A stretch of DNA of 64,000 nucleotides from Hevea brasiliensis (GCF_030052815.1 NC_079495.1:55592773-55656772), one strand, 5' to 3'. Counted from the first letter of the stretch, positions 34,041 to 46,796 are shown. Made by a program: numbers and translations. The notes: generated from the sequence alone by a model not told the origin.

Positions 34041-35348
34041 TTAGATAAGACACCTTGTATGAAAAATTGTTTCTCTTTGCAATTCATCACCAACATCCTC
34101 CTTTCCTTGAGTATTTAATGCTCTCATAATCACTAGAGCACTTCCTTCAGCAGCATATTCTACCTCTGCATCCTCCTCCCCTGAAGATGTGGAATCACTC
34201 ACAATTTCCTCCTCTGTTTCTATCTCACCATTTTCTCTCATGACAATGACTCTCTTGTTAGGGCATTGAGAAGCTATGTGTCCACTACCCAAACACCTAA
34301 AACACTTCACGTCTCTATTTCGGGTAGTAGTTGCAACCTCCTTTCCTTTACTTTCTACAAATTTCTTCTCCACCTTCTTTTCCTTATCCTTATCCTCATT
34401 TTTCTTATAGTTGCTAAAAGCCTTTTCCCTATCCTCCTTCTTCCAGTTAGACTTCCAAGATGAAGAAGTACCTACATTTCCTCCAAATTTTGACTTGCTT
34501 TTAAGTTGCCTTTCTACCTTCATAGCCATGCAGACCATATCCTCCAACTCAACATAGTGATGTAACTCAACAATATGAGCAATCTCCTTGTTTAGCCCAT
34601 TCAAGAATCTAGCCATGGTGGCTTCTCTATCCTCCTCCACATTTGCTCTAATCATAGCAATTTCCATTTCTTTATGATAATCTTCAACACTTTTAGAACC
34701 TTGAGTCAATTTTTGTAACCTCTGATGTAGCTCTCTATAGTAATGACTAGGAACAAATCTCTTCCTCATTATAGTTTTCATCTCACCCCAGGTTGCAATT
34801 GATTGCTCATAATTTCTCCTTCTACTAATCAACACTTGATCCCACCATACCAAAGCATAATCAGTAAATTCTACTGCTGCTAACTTTACTTTCTTTTCCT
34901 CTGAATAGTGATGACAATCAAACACGACTTCTACCTTCCTTTCCCATTCAAGATACACATCCGGATCATTTTTCCCTTGGAAAGAAGGGATGCTCATTTT
35001 AATACTTTTGATATTGTCATCTACCCTATTCCTCTCTCTTTCCTCTCTTCTTATCCTCCTATCCCCATTCCTCCTATCTTCAGCTCTTCTCTCATATCTA
35101 CCCCTCCTAGGTCTTTCAACCTCAAAATCATAGTTATCAACCTCAACTTCATCAGATTCAACTACTGGAGGTACAAGATCCCTCCTATTTGGCCTTCTCT
35201 CATTTTGCCTATCTCTTTGCTCCAATCTTTCCAACCTATCTATGATTTCATTGCACACAACATTCATTCTTTCAAATTGTTGTCTGACAGCCTGCATGTA
35301 GAATGGATTTTCACCTTCCCCCTCACTACCATCACCCCTTCTAGACAT
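34041..35348 (-). CDS. gag: gag of the gypsy element
   Basis: This 435-codon frame starts at ATG 35348. An N-terminal Glu/Arg-rich segment is followed by the retrotransposon gag core (SIPSFQGKNDPDVYLEWERK, then FTDYALVWWDQ, RFVPSHYYRELHQRLQ and MARFLNGLNKEIA). A Lys-rich basic region and one CCHC zinc knuckle (CFRCLGSGHIASQC, C-x2-C-x4-H-x4-C) follow, then an acidic tail. The frame ends at TAA 34041-34043. The protease frame continues in the same phase, and relatives have one continuous gag-pol frame here. So this stop is probably a mutation, and the gag part itself looks intact. Confidence 0.92.
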   Translation of the reverse strand: MSRRGDGSEGEGENPFYMQAVRQQFERMNVVCNEIIDRLERLEQRDRQNERRPNRRDLVPPVVESDEVEVDNYDFEVERPRRGRYERRAEDRRNGDRRIRREERERNRVDDNIKSIKMSIPSFQGKNDPDVYLEWERKVEVVFDCHHYSEEKKVKLAAVEFTDYALVWWDQVLISRRRNYEQSIATWGEMKTIMRKRFVPSHYYRELHQRLQKLTQGSKSVEDYHKEMEIAMIRANVEEDREATMARFLNGLNKEIAHIVELHHYVELEDMVCMAMKVERQLKSKSKFGGNVGTSSSWKSNWKKEDREKAFSNYKKNEDKDKEKKVEKKFVESKGKEVATTTRNRDVKCFRCLGSGHIASQCPNKRVIVMRENGEIETEEEIVSDSTSSGEEDAEVEYAAEGSALVIMRALNTQGKEDVGDELQRETIFHTRCLI

Positions 35349-36761
35349 GTTTTCAGACCTGTAAGAAAATGGTTAGCGTAAAGAAAACACCTCACTCACT
35401 CCCATACTTGTTTTCACTCAACAGAGGACACTCCACTCATGTTTAACTCAACAAGGCTTTTTCCCTCTTATGAACTCACCACTCTGTGCCTTTTATCTCT
35501 CTTGGCTATGTCCACAAGTTCTTATCAAACTCAAGTAACTCAAACCAAGACTGTACCCACAAAAATTTAACACACAATAAAATTCCTGAACGTGACGGAT
35601 CAAAACGAGTAATCAAGAAAACAATAATGTGATTCAAGAAGTCAAGAAAAGAAAAGCTCAAGTATGGAAATGTAATGCAATAGGAATCAAGAAAGAAGAC
35701 ACCAAAATAAAAGAGTAGTAAGCTGGAAAAGAGACAACCTAAAGTAGAGATATTAAGCTTAAATATCTAAGTTTGCCACCAACTTATCACAATTACCAGC
35801 AGTTCACACAATACACCAAGAATTGCATAAATTTAGGATCACCAAGCAAATGAGTGTATTTTGATCTGAAATTGAGTAGGCAAATGCAACCCAATACTGA
35901 CTAATTGCTGCAAGAATTTCACGCTTTTCTTGACAGAATTACTATGTAAATCAAATATAATCGTGTCTGCCGCAAAATTGTGGTACCCCACACAAACGAT
36001 TAAATTTTGAGCTGAAATTTAATTTGAGAATAGCTCAAATGTGACACAAATGGCCTGTAAATTTTCAGGAATTTCAGGGCTGATTTGCTATGTGAACTTA
36101 ATTTGATCGGGTCTACCGCAAAATTTTGGTTCCCCACACAAACGGATGAATTTTAAGCTGAAATTTAATTTGGGTACTACTGATATGGGGTATAAACACT
36201 CGGTAAATTTTCAGAAATTTCTGGGTATATTTGCTATGTGAACTTATTTTGATCGATTCTGCCGCAAAATTTCGGTTCCCTACACAAATGGTTGAATTTT
36301 AAGTTGAAATTTAATATGGGAACTACTGATATGGGGTATAAACACCTTGTAAATTTTCAGGAATTTCTGGGTCTATTTGCTATGTGAACATAATTTGATC
36401 GGGTCTGCCGCAAAATTTTGGTTCAGCAGGCAAACGATATCAAACAACCCCCAAAATTTACACCCAAAGTCTAAAACACACCCAAATAATGCTTTGATGC
36501 ATTTGAACGAAATTGGTAAGTCGAACTCAATGAACCAGATAATCTCTCATGCTTAATATCAAAATGAAGGAAGCAAAATGGATGGCTAGAATAATCGCTT
36601 TAGCTTGATTAACCCAAAACCCTAAGACAAACCCAACAAAACAAATTTTTAAACAAACAGGTCCAACTAAACCCCAAGAGCCAAACAGCAAATATGAAGA
36701 AGGTAAGAAACAAAAAGAATAAAAGGCAAATAGAGAATCTACCTTGTTTGGACGTTCCTTT
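35349..36761 (-). other. leader of the gypsy element with a tandem repeat
   Basis: This is 1.4 kb between primer site and gag with no coding frame. It contains about 3.4 copies of a 145-147 bp unit (see next entry). The rest is unremarkable AT-rich sequence. Confidence 0.75.
35935..36445. repeat. 145-147 bp tandem repeat, about 3.4 copies
   Basis: The phrase ctatgt(g)aa followed by ttgatcgggtctgccgcaaaattt recurs at about 35942, 36089, 36234 and 36380, with gaattttaagctgaaattta and aaattttcaggaatttc at constant offsets. Copies differ by roughly 10-20%. Confidence 0.9.
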
Positions 36762-36773
36762 GCTCTGATACCA
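36762..36773 (-). promoter_or_regulatory. primer binding site, initiator tRNA-Met type
   Basis: The minus strand reads TGGTATCAGAGC four bases after the 5' LTR end, the standard complement of the plant initiator tRNA-Met 3' end. Confidence 0.92.
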
Positions 36774-36777
36774 AAAC

Positions 36778-37594
36778 TGATGTGAACCTTCAAGTAATTG
36801 GTAACTTGAAAACCCACATTCAAGAATTAAATGAACAATATGGAAAGCACCAAATCAAGATGTATAAATTTGAATCTTTGAACCAGCACAATCAGATTGT
36901 TGTGTAATTCAAAGAAAATATCAGAAATGGGATTCTTGACCTAATTCATATGGAGAATGAATAAACCAAGAATATTATGCACATTAAACCTTGCAAGATA
37001 GAATCTCAGCAAGTTAATGAGCTTCACAAGAATAAAGGCAACAGCCAATTTACTCACTAGAGGAGCAGAAACAATCTCTCATTAATATTCAAGTGTCCTC
37101 CACTCTCTCATTACACTTGTATTTATAGCCTCTTGGCTTCAAAACTAAAGACAAAAATATCCCTACTTTAGTAACAGCTGTAAGGAGCTTTAAGTCCAAA
37201 CAAAAATTAATCTATCAAAAGACTAAAAACTCCTTACAAAAAGTAAATTTAATGCAGCAGCAAATAAGGGCATTTAAGTCCAAAAGAGAAGTGGTTATAA
37301 CAGATGGAATATTCCTTGAAAAAGGTGCTAGCAGATACATGTACATGGGTTGGATCTGGTGCATGCATGTCCACAGGTTATTCCATGTAATCTAATGCTC
37401 CACGTGACACCTGGTCACTTCTAAGCATAATTTTCACCAAATTTAATCCTTTACATTTTTCTTCATGCCATTCCAGCTTATAATCCTTGCTCCTTATGAT
37501 TTCACAAATTAAATTCTGAAGTGATTTAGCTCTAGCTCTAGTAATTGGACCTTGGATGAAATCCTTTGTTGTGGATGTAGCTTGATTCTCATCA
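36778..37594 (-). repeat. 5' LTR of the complete gypsy element
   Basis: It is 817 bp with TGATG...CATCA ends. A minus-strand TATA box (TATAAATA, 37127-37120) would leave a U3 of about 490 bp. The minus-strand frame 37602-37378 is the copy of the C-terminal pol coding that belongs to the 3' LTR, so it is not an independent gene. Confidence 0.95.
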
Positions 37595-40500
37595 TGTTCC
37601 ATTCATATTTTCATGTGATTCATTTATTTATTACAATATTTATATGGATTCATAACTCATACAAGGTGTTATTATCTTATTTGTAATGGAAACATAAATC
37701 CTAATGTAAATCTCATCCCATTTATACTCAACAATCCATCTAGGTTAATGTCATTTCATATTCAAGTGGTATTACTTATGTTTTATTAGACCTACTAATA
37801 ATGGGAATAAATCTTCACTATATACTCACATAACTTAAATGTTCATTAAGTCATTTTGGTGAATTACTATTCCTATTCCAAGTAATCCATGAATGTTTCA
37901 TGGATTCCAAATTTCATACCTTAATTTCCTCTACCAATTTAGTTATTATACTTTGTGTCTTTGTATTACTATTCACATTACTATTCACTCAAATTGTTGA
38001 CTTTTTAATACATAATAAATTTATTGAACCTAAGTTCTCCAAGATACCACATTTTGCATTCAAAATTTGTTGGTATTGGTTGCCAATACCATTTCCAAAC
38101 TTAATGTTAATTGGGCAGAATTTTCAGTTTTCATGCTTTGTCTTTACTGTTCCATTTTTCACTATTGCAGTGGGAATTTGGAAAAATGTTTAACATGAAA
38201 GTTGTTCCTTATTTTGTCTAGTTGAATTTCTTTTTTTGAATCACTCCATTTGGAGTTTTGTAGCTCAAGTTATGGCCTAAAAACCATGACTGGCCGGATT
38301 GGGCAGAACCCAAAATTCTGGGTAAAATTTTTTCTGCCAGATTTGGTAACTCGAGTTTGGTTGGAAATTTGACTAGGTTATGATCATAATTTGGGTCAGG
38401 TTTCTTCATGAAAGTTGTTGGTCTATATCTAAACTTGTTGCTGGTAAAATTTCAGGTCAATTGGACCTTGCTACATTGAGTTATGGCCAAATGACCAAAT
38501 ACTGTTCATTTGATCATTTTGCCCAGGCAGATTGTAGGTCACCCGGATTAGGGCAAACTTTTGGTCAAGTTGGTTTGGTTTTCTGGGCATGGTTTCTTCA
38601 CCAAAGTTGTGCCATTATGTGTCTAGTTTCACCTTCAATTGGCCTTATACCAATTAGAGTCACACAACCTCAGTTATAGGTCAAACAATACCCTGGACTC
38701 ATAGGTCCAAATTTCCTGCATAAGAGAAGCACTCCCAATTTTCAATTTCACCCAACTTCCAAACTTCAATTCACATTTATAACACTTCTAATAGTCAATA
38801 ATCAACCTCAACATCATCAAATTCAAGTCACAACACAAAATTCCATATTTGAGCAAACCCTAAATCAACTTGCATAAATTTTAAATTCCAAGAGAATTTC
38901 TAGCACTAACCTTATTCCTTAACTTCACTCAACTTCAATTCAACCTTCTAACCAATCAAAAACTTGAAGCTCCTTCTTGGTCCACCTTGGCTGTAATTCC
39001 TCTTGCCCCAAACTCAATTTCTTTTGGTTTTCTTGAGTGCTTTCTACTAATTAGACTTTAGTTTAGGATGGGCTATAATTTTTCCAAGAAAAAATTTGCT
39101 TGAGACTTAGGGTTTCAAGCTTTGGATTTTGGGTTTTTAATGGAGAATTTTAGAGAAGAAGAGAAGAAGGCAAGTGACGGGAAGAAGAAGGGAAAAAATG
39201 CAGATTTTTGTTCAATAATTAACCTATATAATAATTAAATATTTAATGGCAATATGGTAAATAAGTAGAATGACAAATTTGAAATTATTTTGAAGTTTAT
39301 AATCATTATAATTTGACTTTTCAATAATTATTTTTTTAATTTTCATAATTTCAATTAATTAAATTAATTTAGCTTCATTAAATTAATAATCATCATTTTT
39401 TGTCAATATTGGACCCTCAAATTTAATTGATCAAATTTTGCTCTTACCGAGTTGTTGGTTTATCTTTCTTTCTTCTTTCTTTTACTCATTTTTAATTTAA
39501 TTTTCATCAATATTTATTCCTATTTTATGTCATAATAATTATTTACTTAATTGGATAAGTTGATCAAAAATCATCTCCGAAGATGAAATGACCAAAATGC
39601 CCTCCGTTTGGCTTAACAGACTAAAAGTATCTGTACTAATTGAAAAATTTTTCTAAACCTTTTCTTGGCATTCTAATGCCATAAAACCCTCAATGACCCT
39701 TCTCTAGAGTCTCAAAAATTATTTTATGAATTTTCTCCCGGGTCTAGGGCTCCTAGTTGCGAGAACCGCAACTTCCCACTGGGGTACCCATCGCTAGGGC
39801 ACCGGCTCATTTAACTTGGTTGTATTTTATTTTTTTAAATTTTTCCTAAATTTTTCTTATTAATATTTGAGTTATTTATGACTTTTCACTCTAGTCTAAT
39901 TATTTTTCCAGACGTTCTAGCTGTCCGGACCGACACCGGTCACCGAAACAGTAGAATGTGTGAAATTACTAAAGTGAGGGTGTTACATAATTAATTAAAA
40001 TCATAATCATCCACATGCGTCATTTCATTATTTATTAAGATGTATGTATCTAAAACATGAAGATGTTGCATTTATGCATAATTACTGTTGCTGCCGATGG
40101 ACGTTGTATGAACCACTAGTTTCTCCCATGACACAATCATGTTATATGTTTATGATCATGCATGATATGATATGATGTGATAAGACTAGATGGGGCCTAA
40201 TAAACCCCTAGCTCACTATGTTTTTAAGCAGAAATCCTGAGGAATCTCTGTATGAGCTGGGCACATTGGAATTGTTGTGTATTTAAGCAGAAGTCCTAAG
40301 GAGCCTCTGTATGAGCCAGGCACATTAGATATGAGAAATCACTGGTGATAGTCCATCTTATATGAAATGTTTATGATATGAAAAATCCATGTGATTGATG
40401 TATTGCATGTGTATGAAATGAATAATTTATGTTTGGTTGATTTACTCACTAAGCTCTTTGAAGCTTACCCTATTCCCTTAGCCCCAGAGATAGAGGTGTC

Positions 40501-40944
40501 TTTAAGGAAAGTAAGCAATAGGAGAAGCTTTAGCAAGTTTCATGTGTCTTGAGTTTATAGAATGGTCATATAAATTATAAAGATTAGATACTGTGCTTGA
40601 TTGTAAAGGATTGTACTATGTATTATTTAAGTAAAGATATGCATGTTGTTTACCTTAGTCTATAAGCACATTCATTAACTTTTCATGAATGTATGAAAAA
40701 AGCACACTTTAGTAGTTATGTATGATTTAAAAGGGTTTAAATTTTGAACCATTTTAAAAGAAAATGAATTATGTTTCAATGTAAATGCCAAAGAGTGATT
40801 GATTATGAGTTACTTAAGTTTGGTATATATATGGAATGAGCTTATGACTAACAGGTTTTTGGCTTGCTACGGGTTTTGATAGTTTTAAGTTGACTCAATT
40901 CCTAGCGCCAGTAATGACCTCTAGTTAGATCATCACAATATCTG

Positions 40945-40947
<3 letters not shown>

Positions 40948-40996
<49 letters not shown>
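40948..40996. repeat. AAT/ATA microsatellite
   Basis: About 16 copies of a 3-base AAT unit. Confidence 0.95.
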
Positions 40997-41097
40997 TATG
41001 AGTACAAATGAAGGGTAAACTTGAGAATGGATAAATATATCTTTATCTTTTAGATTATTTATACTATTATAAAGTGTAATAAAAAATAAAAATAAAA

Positions 41098-41417
41098 TGT
41101 TACAATGAAATAATAAAAAATAATAAGATAAGAATAGAAAATATACTATAAATAATTACGATAAAATAAAAAAATTGAAATCATGTTTCTACTTGAAAAA
41201 CGATAAATTAATAGCATTACGTGAAAGAAAAAAAATATTGTTTTTAATTTTTTTAAATGTTACAATGAAATAATAAAAAATAATAAGATAAGAATAGAAA
41301 ATATACTATAAATAATTACGATAAAATAAAAAAATTGAAATCATGTTTCTACTTGAAAAACGATAAATTAATAGCATTACGTGAAAGAAAAAAAATATTG
41401 TTTTTAATTTTTTTATA
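41098..41417. repeat. perfect 160-bp tandem duplication
   Basis: Two adjacent 160-bp copies (about 41098-41257 and 41258-41417) appear identical. They are AT-rich with no coding sense. The identity points to a recent duplication or an assembly artefact. Confidence 0.9.
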
Positions 41418-42446
41418 ATCTTATTAGAATATTAATAAAATTCTAATGTTATTTAATATATTTAGAAATAAAAATTTTATAATATAATAAACTGTATATT
41501 TGTTTTGATGCAATAAATTATGTATTGAGATCATATTAACATGTAATTGCATTATGATTAGAAGTTTTATTTCATTTTATATATTTATTAATCTCTTATA
41601 ATTCATTAAATAAAAAAATTTATATAATCATCAATCCTACAATTAAATATCATAAAAAAATTTAAAAATAATAAAATAAAATAAATTAAACCTATTATAA
41701 TAATTTAAATTAAAATAATAACAATAATAAAAAAAAATTATGAATAAATAAAACTAAACCTTTTAACGATTTTATGATTATGAATTATAAAAAACCTAAA
41801 TAATAAAGCAATAAAAAATGAATGTTAATTTTAAAAAATAACCAAAGTAAAATTTAAAGAAAAAGAATTTTATTTAATTTTAATAAAAAATTAATACTTA
41901 ATAACAACTATGACTAAATTCAATTAATTTATTTTTTATATAATTGTATAATAATGATTATTTTATAATTTTCTTTAAAAAATAATTATTTTATTTATAA
42001 CGATTTCTAAAAATTACTACTGAAATGTTATTATTATTATTTTTATCTTTATCTTTTTTTTACTGTTGAAGATAGGGTTGCACAGTTTATATATTTTAAA
42101 AAATTAAATCAATTAATAAGAATTATAATTGAAAAATCGATATTATAAAAACTAAACTATATCCATGTAAACTTATTTTATAATTTTAATATGGTTTTAA
42201 TTTTTTTATTAATAATTAATTTGAAAACTGTATCAAATATTAACAAATAAAAAATGAAATAAAAATTAATTTTATACATATATTTTTTATATTTTTAGAT
42301 ATATTATATAATTTTAATATAATTATATGTTTATATATTATTAAATATGTAATATATATGGTACATTATTAATAATGAATTATAAACATTCTAATATTAT
42401 ATTTTATTTTTTTTAATTTGATATATTGCACGTGCTTAAAAATTAG

Positions 42447-43111
42447 TTGTATAAATATACTAATCTTTTATGGATTGTAGTTCAAAATCAATTGATTCAC
42501 CCAAATGAATCGTGATTCTACTCTTTAATCATATATATTTTATAGATTGCAAAGTCAAATGATTATACCATATCAAAGATAAGTTTCAACTCCAAACTAT
42601 AAAATATAATTTTTGCTTATACCCTTGTTTATTGAGATAGAATTATACATATGGTAAAAGTTTGCAATAACACGTAGGTGGAACAATTGCCCTTTTATTT
42701 TTAGTTAATTGTTACTTCATCAATTAAATACTATAAACAAAACTCTTAGCCCTTATACTTAAAGGTCAACAACTTCAATCACATCTCATGGATAGAAAAT
42801 TCATTGTTTATGTAAGAGTTGAAAAATTAGTTTTTTCTATGTGTTGTTAATTTTTTTTTCAATAAAAGAAAAGTTTCTATATTGCACTTCTTATGTAAAT
42901 ATAATTAATATATTTATTATTTGTCAATTTTATTTATATTTTATTAAGTTTTATCGATAATAATTTATATTTTATAATAATATTTTTTATTAAAAGTTAA
43001 TATGGATATTATAAAAATCAAAATGCATCAGAGTGAGTTTATCTTATTGTTTTAATATAAATATAATTCTTTATCAATAATTTTATTATTCTTTATTCAT
43101 TATTTTCATAT
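42447..43111. other. AT-rich DNA without recognised features
   Basis: There is no open frame, repeat end or RNA gene that I can support. Confidence 0.6.
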
Positions 43112-43495
43112 TAATTAATTAGAGGTATTCGGTTCCGGTTCGGTTTGGGGTTTGCTTAGAAACCGAAACCAAATTGAAATTTTTGTATGATTTTAGTTTG
43201 GTTCTTCATTATTTCAGTTCTTGTTCGATACGATTCTTGGTTCTTCGATTTCAGTTCGATTTGGTATAATTTCAGTTTAGTTCTCGATTCTAAAAATAAT
43301 TTTATGTAATTATTTCATTAAAAAGTTATATATGAATTAGCATTTAAGTTTTAAATTAGATTATTAATATATAATATATCATATAATATATCTTTTAATT
43401 ATTTCTAAATTATATAATCTTTAACTATGAGGTGCATATATAATTTAGGATTAAATATATTATATAATATAATAGTATAAGTATATTACATTTTA

Positions 43496-46400
43496 TATAA
43501 TACTCCCTACCCGATCTACAATGAAACCGAGCAAGGAATGCCATATTTTGTGCACAGAGCACCTAAACTTGTATTTGAACAATTTTCTTCCTTAACGATT
43601 ACATTTAATTTTTAATTATAAATTTCAAAGGAAAAAATTACAAGTGTTTCCCCCAAACTTTTAACATTCACCTGTTAATAACACCTGTTAAAAGTCGTGT
43701 TTTCAAGTGCAACAATAATGTTAATCAACTCTCATCATACTTGTAATCAAATTCACTTCTTCATCATATGTGAATATTTACATAACATCTATTCATGCAT
43801 AAATTTGTAAAAGTAACAAAGTATGTTTGTACTTAATTTACAATCATCCAAAATAAATTTACATCAAGTATTTTGATATATGACAATTGGAATATAAAAA
43901 TGAGTGACCAAAATTACATCTAGTGTTGGTAGTGCACCTACCACAAATTCCAAGTATGAAATGACTTCAGACTTTCCTGCAGATCCACTCCCTCCTCTCC
44001 TGTCTCTGGTTGTCTACTCTTTACCTTCTGTACCTACGCGAGGAAAAACTTATGCACTAAGCTTCACAGTTTAATGGTGCACTAATAATTTAAAAAGAAT
44101 CAAAGCAAAACTTGTATATATATTATAAGAGATTTTATAAATAATGTTCAAGGTTTAACATAGTTCTTGTTATATTTATGTGCATTTTCTTAATTAAAAT
44201 CACCTTTTAAGATTTGTCATGTGTCCATAGTAACCTATGACAGAACTATATGGACTGGATATCGCACTCTCGGTACTATACACTCGGTGCCTCTGACCGG
44301 TTTAACAATGGGCACTCGGTGCCTCTATATAATTGTCTGGATATGGAGTTCCTAGTACTGAACACTCGGTGTCTCTAACAGGTTCAATAATGGGCACTCA
44401 GTGCCTCTAATAAACATTCATCAATCCAGTATTATAATTAATACAGTACTGCTAATGATGTCTCCTGTTGGCATGCCAATCCATCCAAAACTATAATTCA
44501 TTGTCTAGGTTTATCTAGGCTTAATAAGGTAATTATCATTTCTATTTTTCACATTATGTAATCACCAATACATTTACACAAAATTTACACCTATGATGTC
44601 CATTGTCAAATTCCAACAAAAATCATATTTTATGCATTACTTTGCTCAAGCATTTTGACCTAGTAATTGCTGGATTTAAATTCAATTTTCTTCATGAGAT
44701 TTTTAAATCTATGTCTTAACTTTAATATAGTTTTTGAATCACTTAATTTGGGTTCATAGATCAAAAGTTATGGTCAATTAATCAACAGCTATCCTTATGC
44801 AAAATTTCAACTTTCCAGTTATAAGGTAGGTTCTAGACACATTTTGGAGTCCAAATTTGAACAAGTTGTAATCACATTTTTCCAATTCATTCCTCATGAA
44901 AGTTGATTCCTTAGATCTTAACTTTTCAACAAAATAAGAATCACCTCATTTGAAGTTTTCTAGGGTAAGCTATACTCTTTTTACTCCAAATAATCTAGAA
45001 TTCACTCATACCAGATTTTAGATTCTGTGCCCAATATTCTAGTTAATTTTAAGGTTACTTACCCACAATTTTTGGACAATATTCCTTCACAAAAGTTTTA
45101 GCTTTATGTCTTACCTTTCATTTAAATCAAGAATCACCCCATTTCAAGGTCTAAATCTCAAGTAATGCTCATTTTCCTACATACTGTTCAGTTCCTACCT
45201 GACCAGGTCTGGATACAATCAGAATTTATGATTTCTATTCATAGGCCAATTTGACCATCTTAAAGACAGATTCAATCAAAGTAGTCTACGTAATATATGT
45301 TCCTACATGTTTTAAGTTTCCAATGGTTCAAGAATCACCTAATCTGGAGGCCTAAATCATGAGTTATAGCTAAATTACCACCTACTGTTCACGGATACAA
45401 AGTTCTAAGAATTCTAGGGTTCTAGATTTTCAACTCAGAGTTGCACTCAATATTCAAATAATTTACATCCATAATTTGTATAGGGTCTTTAAAGCAAAGT
45501 CTTAGGCCTATATTTTAAGTTTCCAAATCATCTTATATCACCTTAATTGGAATTGTACAGAGGAAGATATGCCTTATTTACTGCACGGAGGTCTCAAGAC
45601 TGATTGCTTGAATTCTAGTTTTGCAACTCCAACTTACTTTAATATTTCATCTACTTTTCCCTAAGAATTAGGTTCGGATCAAAACATAAAAATTGTAGGT
45701 TATGTCTTAAGAAAATTTTGGTATAAATTACATCTCAATTGAAGCTCTATAACTCAACTTATAACTAAATTAGTACAAACTGCTTACTGGATATACTATC
45801 TTGGTAGCCACCAACCAAGGACTCATAAAGTAATAATTTCTATAACAAGCTTAGACAATCACTTACCTCAATTTAATTCTAGCAAATTGACTCCCAAGTG
45901 TAGCAATTTTTCACTAAAACTCCAGCCCAACTCAGTTCATAGCCTTGGCTATTTACCCCAACAAATCTGCCTCACCAGCTCACTTCACCATAACTTCACT
46001 TTCCTTCATCATTTCCACCAAAATTTCCATCAAACCTCAACTCAAATGCAATATGTACAAGATTTAAGAAGAGATTAGTGTTCTTACCTTGAATTTTGAA
46101 GTTCAACCTAGCTGTTTCTCCCTCTTAAAATTTTAGATTCTTCCTTTGAATTTCAAATTACCAATTCTTGATTTTTACTTTACCTTCACTTTGATTGCAT
46201 GGCTTGATCATCAAATCTTCAATTTCTATCACAATAAAACATTTTAATCTCATGAATTAGGGTTTGTATTAGAGCTTGGATGAGAGAAAATGGGGAAGAA
46301 GAGAAAGGGAAGTGGTTCGGTTGGTATGGGAAGAGGAAGAAAACCACTTTTGTTTTATATGCTCTTGATTTTTCTTTCTTCTTTACATGTGTTGGCTTGC

Positions 46401-46666
46401 CATTGGTCGTCTCTTTGACTTGTTTGATTAGTGATTAATTAACTTAATAAATCATACTTAATGATTTTAATTAAACTCAATTATGTGCTAAGTTAAAAAA
46501 TTTTAATTTTCTCCCCCAAACTTCATTAATTTTGCAACAAGGTCCATAGGTGCCTTTTTCTAACTTTTACTTTAACCCCTCATTTAATTCAATTTACATA
46601 CCATATTCAATATTTGAATTCTCACTAAAATATATCGAATATGGTTTTTAAATTTGGGGCATTACA
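43496..46666 (-). mobile_element. solo LTR, 3171 bp, duplication TTTTA
   Basis: The plus-strand ends are taTAATACTCCCTACCCGATC and GGGGCATTACA, flanked by TTTTA at 43491-43495 and 46667-46671. The terminal TG is mutated to TA, and the hairpin (TAAGC/GTTTA, 44058-44073) is weak, so this is an older copy. The frame 45887-46078 is not a recognisable gene. The minus orientation follows from the hairpin context shared with 18397-21445. Confidence 0.82.
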
Positions 46667-46721
46667 TTTTAACTATTTATTAATCATATAATATTTAACT
46701 ATAAGATATAAATATAATTAA

Positions 46722-46795
<74 letters not shown>
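46722..46795. repeat. TA dinucleotide microsatellite
   Basis: About 35 uninterrupted AT repeats. Confidence 0.97.

Positions 46796-46796
<1 letters not shown>

Larger units (their letters stand above)
29889..37594 (-). mobile_element. complete Ty3/gypsy retrotransposon, 7706 bp, duplication TGTTC
   Basis: Two 817-bp LTRs (29889-30705 and 36778-37594) begin TGATGTGAAC and end CTCATCA. TGTTC flanks both sides (29884-29888 and 37595-37599). On the minus strand the order is 5' LTR (right), initiator-Met primer site, 1.4 kb leader, gag, protease, RT, RNase H, integrase, polypurine tract and 3' LTR (left). Gag and pol resemble the Reina-type group of plant chromoviruses, but I see no chromodomain. 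The LTRs differ at 7 sites, all transitions. Several stops and frameshifts make the copy non-autonomous. Confidence 0.95.
28172..39987 (-). mobile_element. solo LTR of the chromovirus-like family, about 4105 bp net, split by a full gypsy element, duplication TAATT
   Basis: On the plus strand it starts TGTAACACCTCTCACCCG and ends GGGTGTTACA, flanked by TAATT at 28167-28171 and 39988-39992. Own sequence is 28172-29888 and 37600-39987. The first part matches the end of the 23663-27081 LTR in reverse; the second matches 19500-21445 closely. A perfect hairpin CTAAGCA/TGCTTAG lies at 28884-28901. A GC-richer block near 39738-39806 has a counterpart near 57876-57960 in another LTR. No coding frames are recognised. 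Confidence 0.88.
23311..40937 (+). mobile_element. outer solo LTR, interrupted by two further LTR insertions, duplication ATATC
   Basis: Its ends are TGTAACACTCGC at 23311 and ATCATCACA at 40937, flanked by ATATC at 23306-23310 and 40938-40942. The own sequence is 23311-23662, 27087-28171 and 39993-40937, about 2380 bp net. It has a TATA box (gTATAAATAgc, 23644-23651) just before the first nested insertion, and a hairpin TAAGCT/AGCTTA at 40450-40467. No internal region is present, so it is a recombination-derived solo LTR of a Ty3/gypsy family distinct from the nested ones. The piece 27087-28171 has no gene; a donor-like AAGGTAAGTC occurs near 27256. Confidence 0.8.
40941..42446 (+). mobile_element. 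non-autonomous Helitron-like element
   Basis: The 5' end reads A|TCTGTATAATAA and continues with a segment similar to 23060-23150. The 3' end has the palindrome GCACGTGC (42428-42435) followed by ttaaaaattagt, close to the Helitron rule of a hairpin shortly before CTRRT, with T after it. No Rep/helicase coding is present. The solo LTR at 23311-40937 inserted three bases into it or beside it. The exact ends are tentative. Confidence 0.45.

Noticed and set aside
34908..35381. Plus-strand frame of 157 codons opposite gag
   Set aside because: It is a shadow of gag, whose zinc knuckle and gag core identify the minus strand as coding.
37378..37602. Separate minus-strand gene with GPITRARAK
   Set aside because: It is the 5' LTR copy of the pol C-terminus that is coding only in the 3' LTR.
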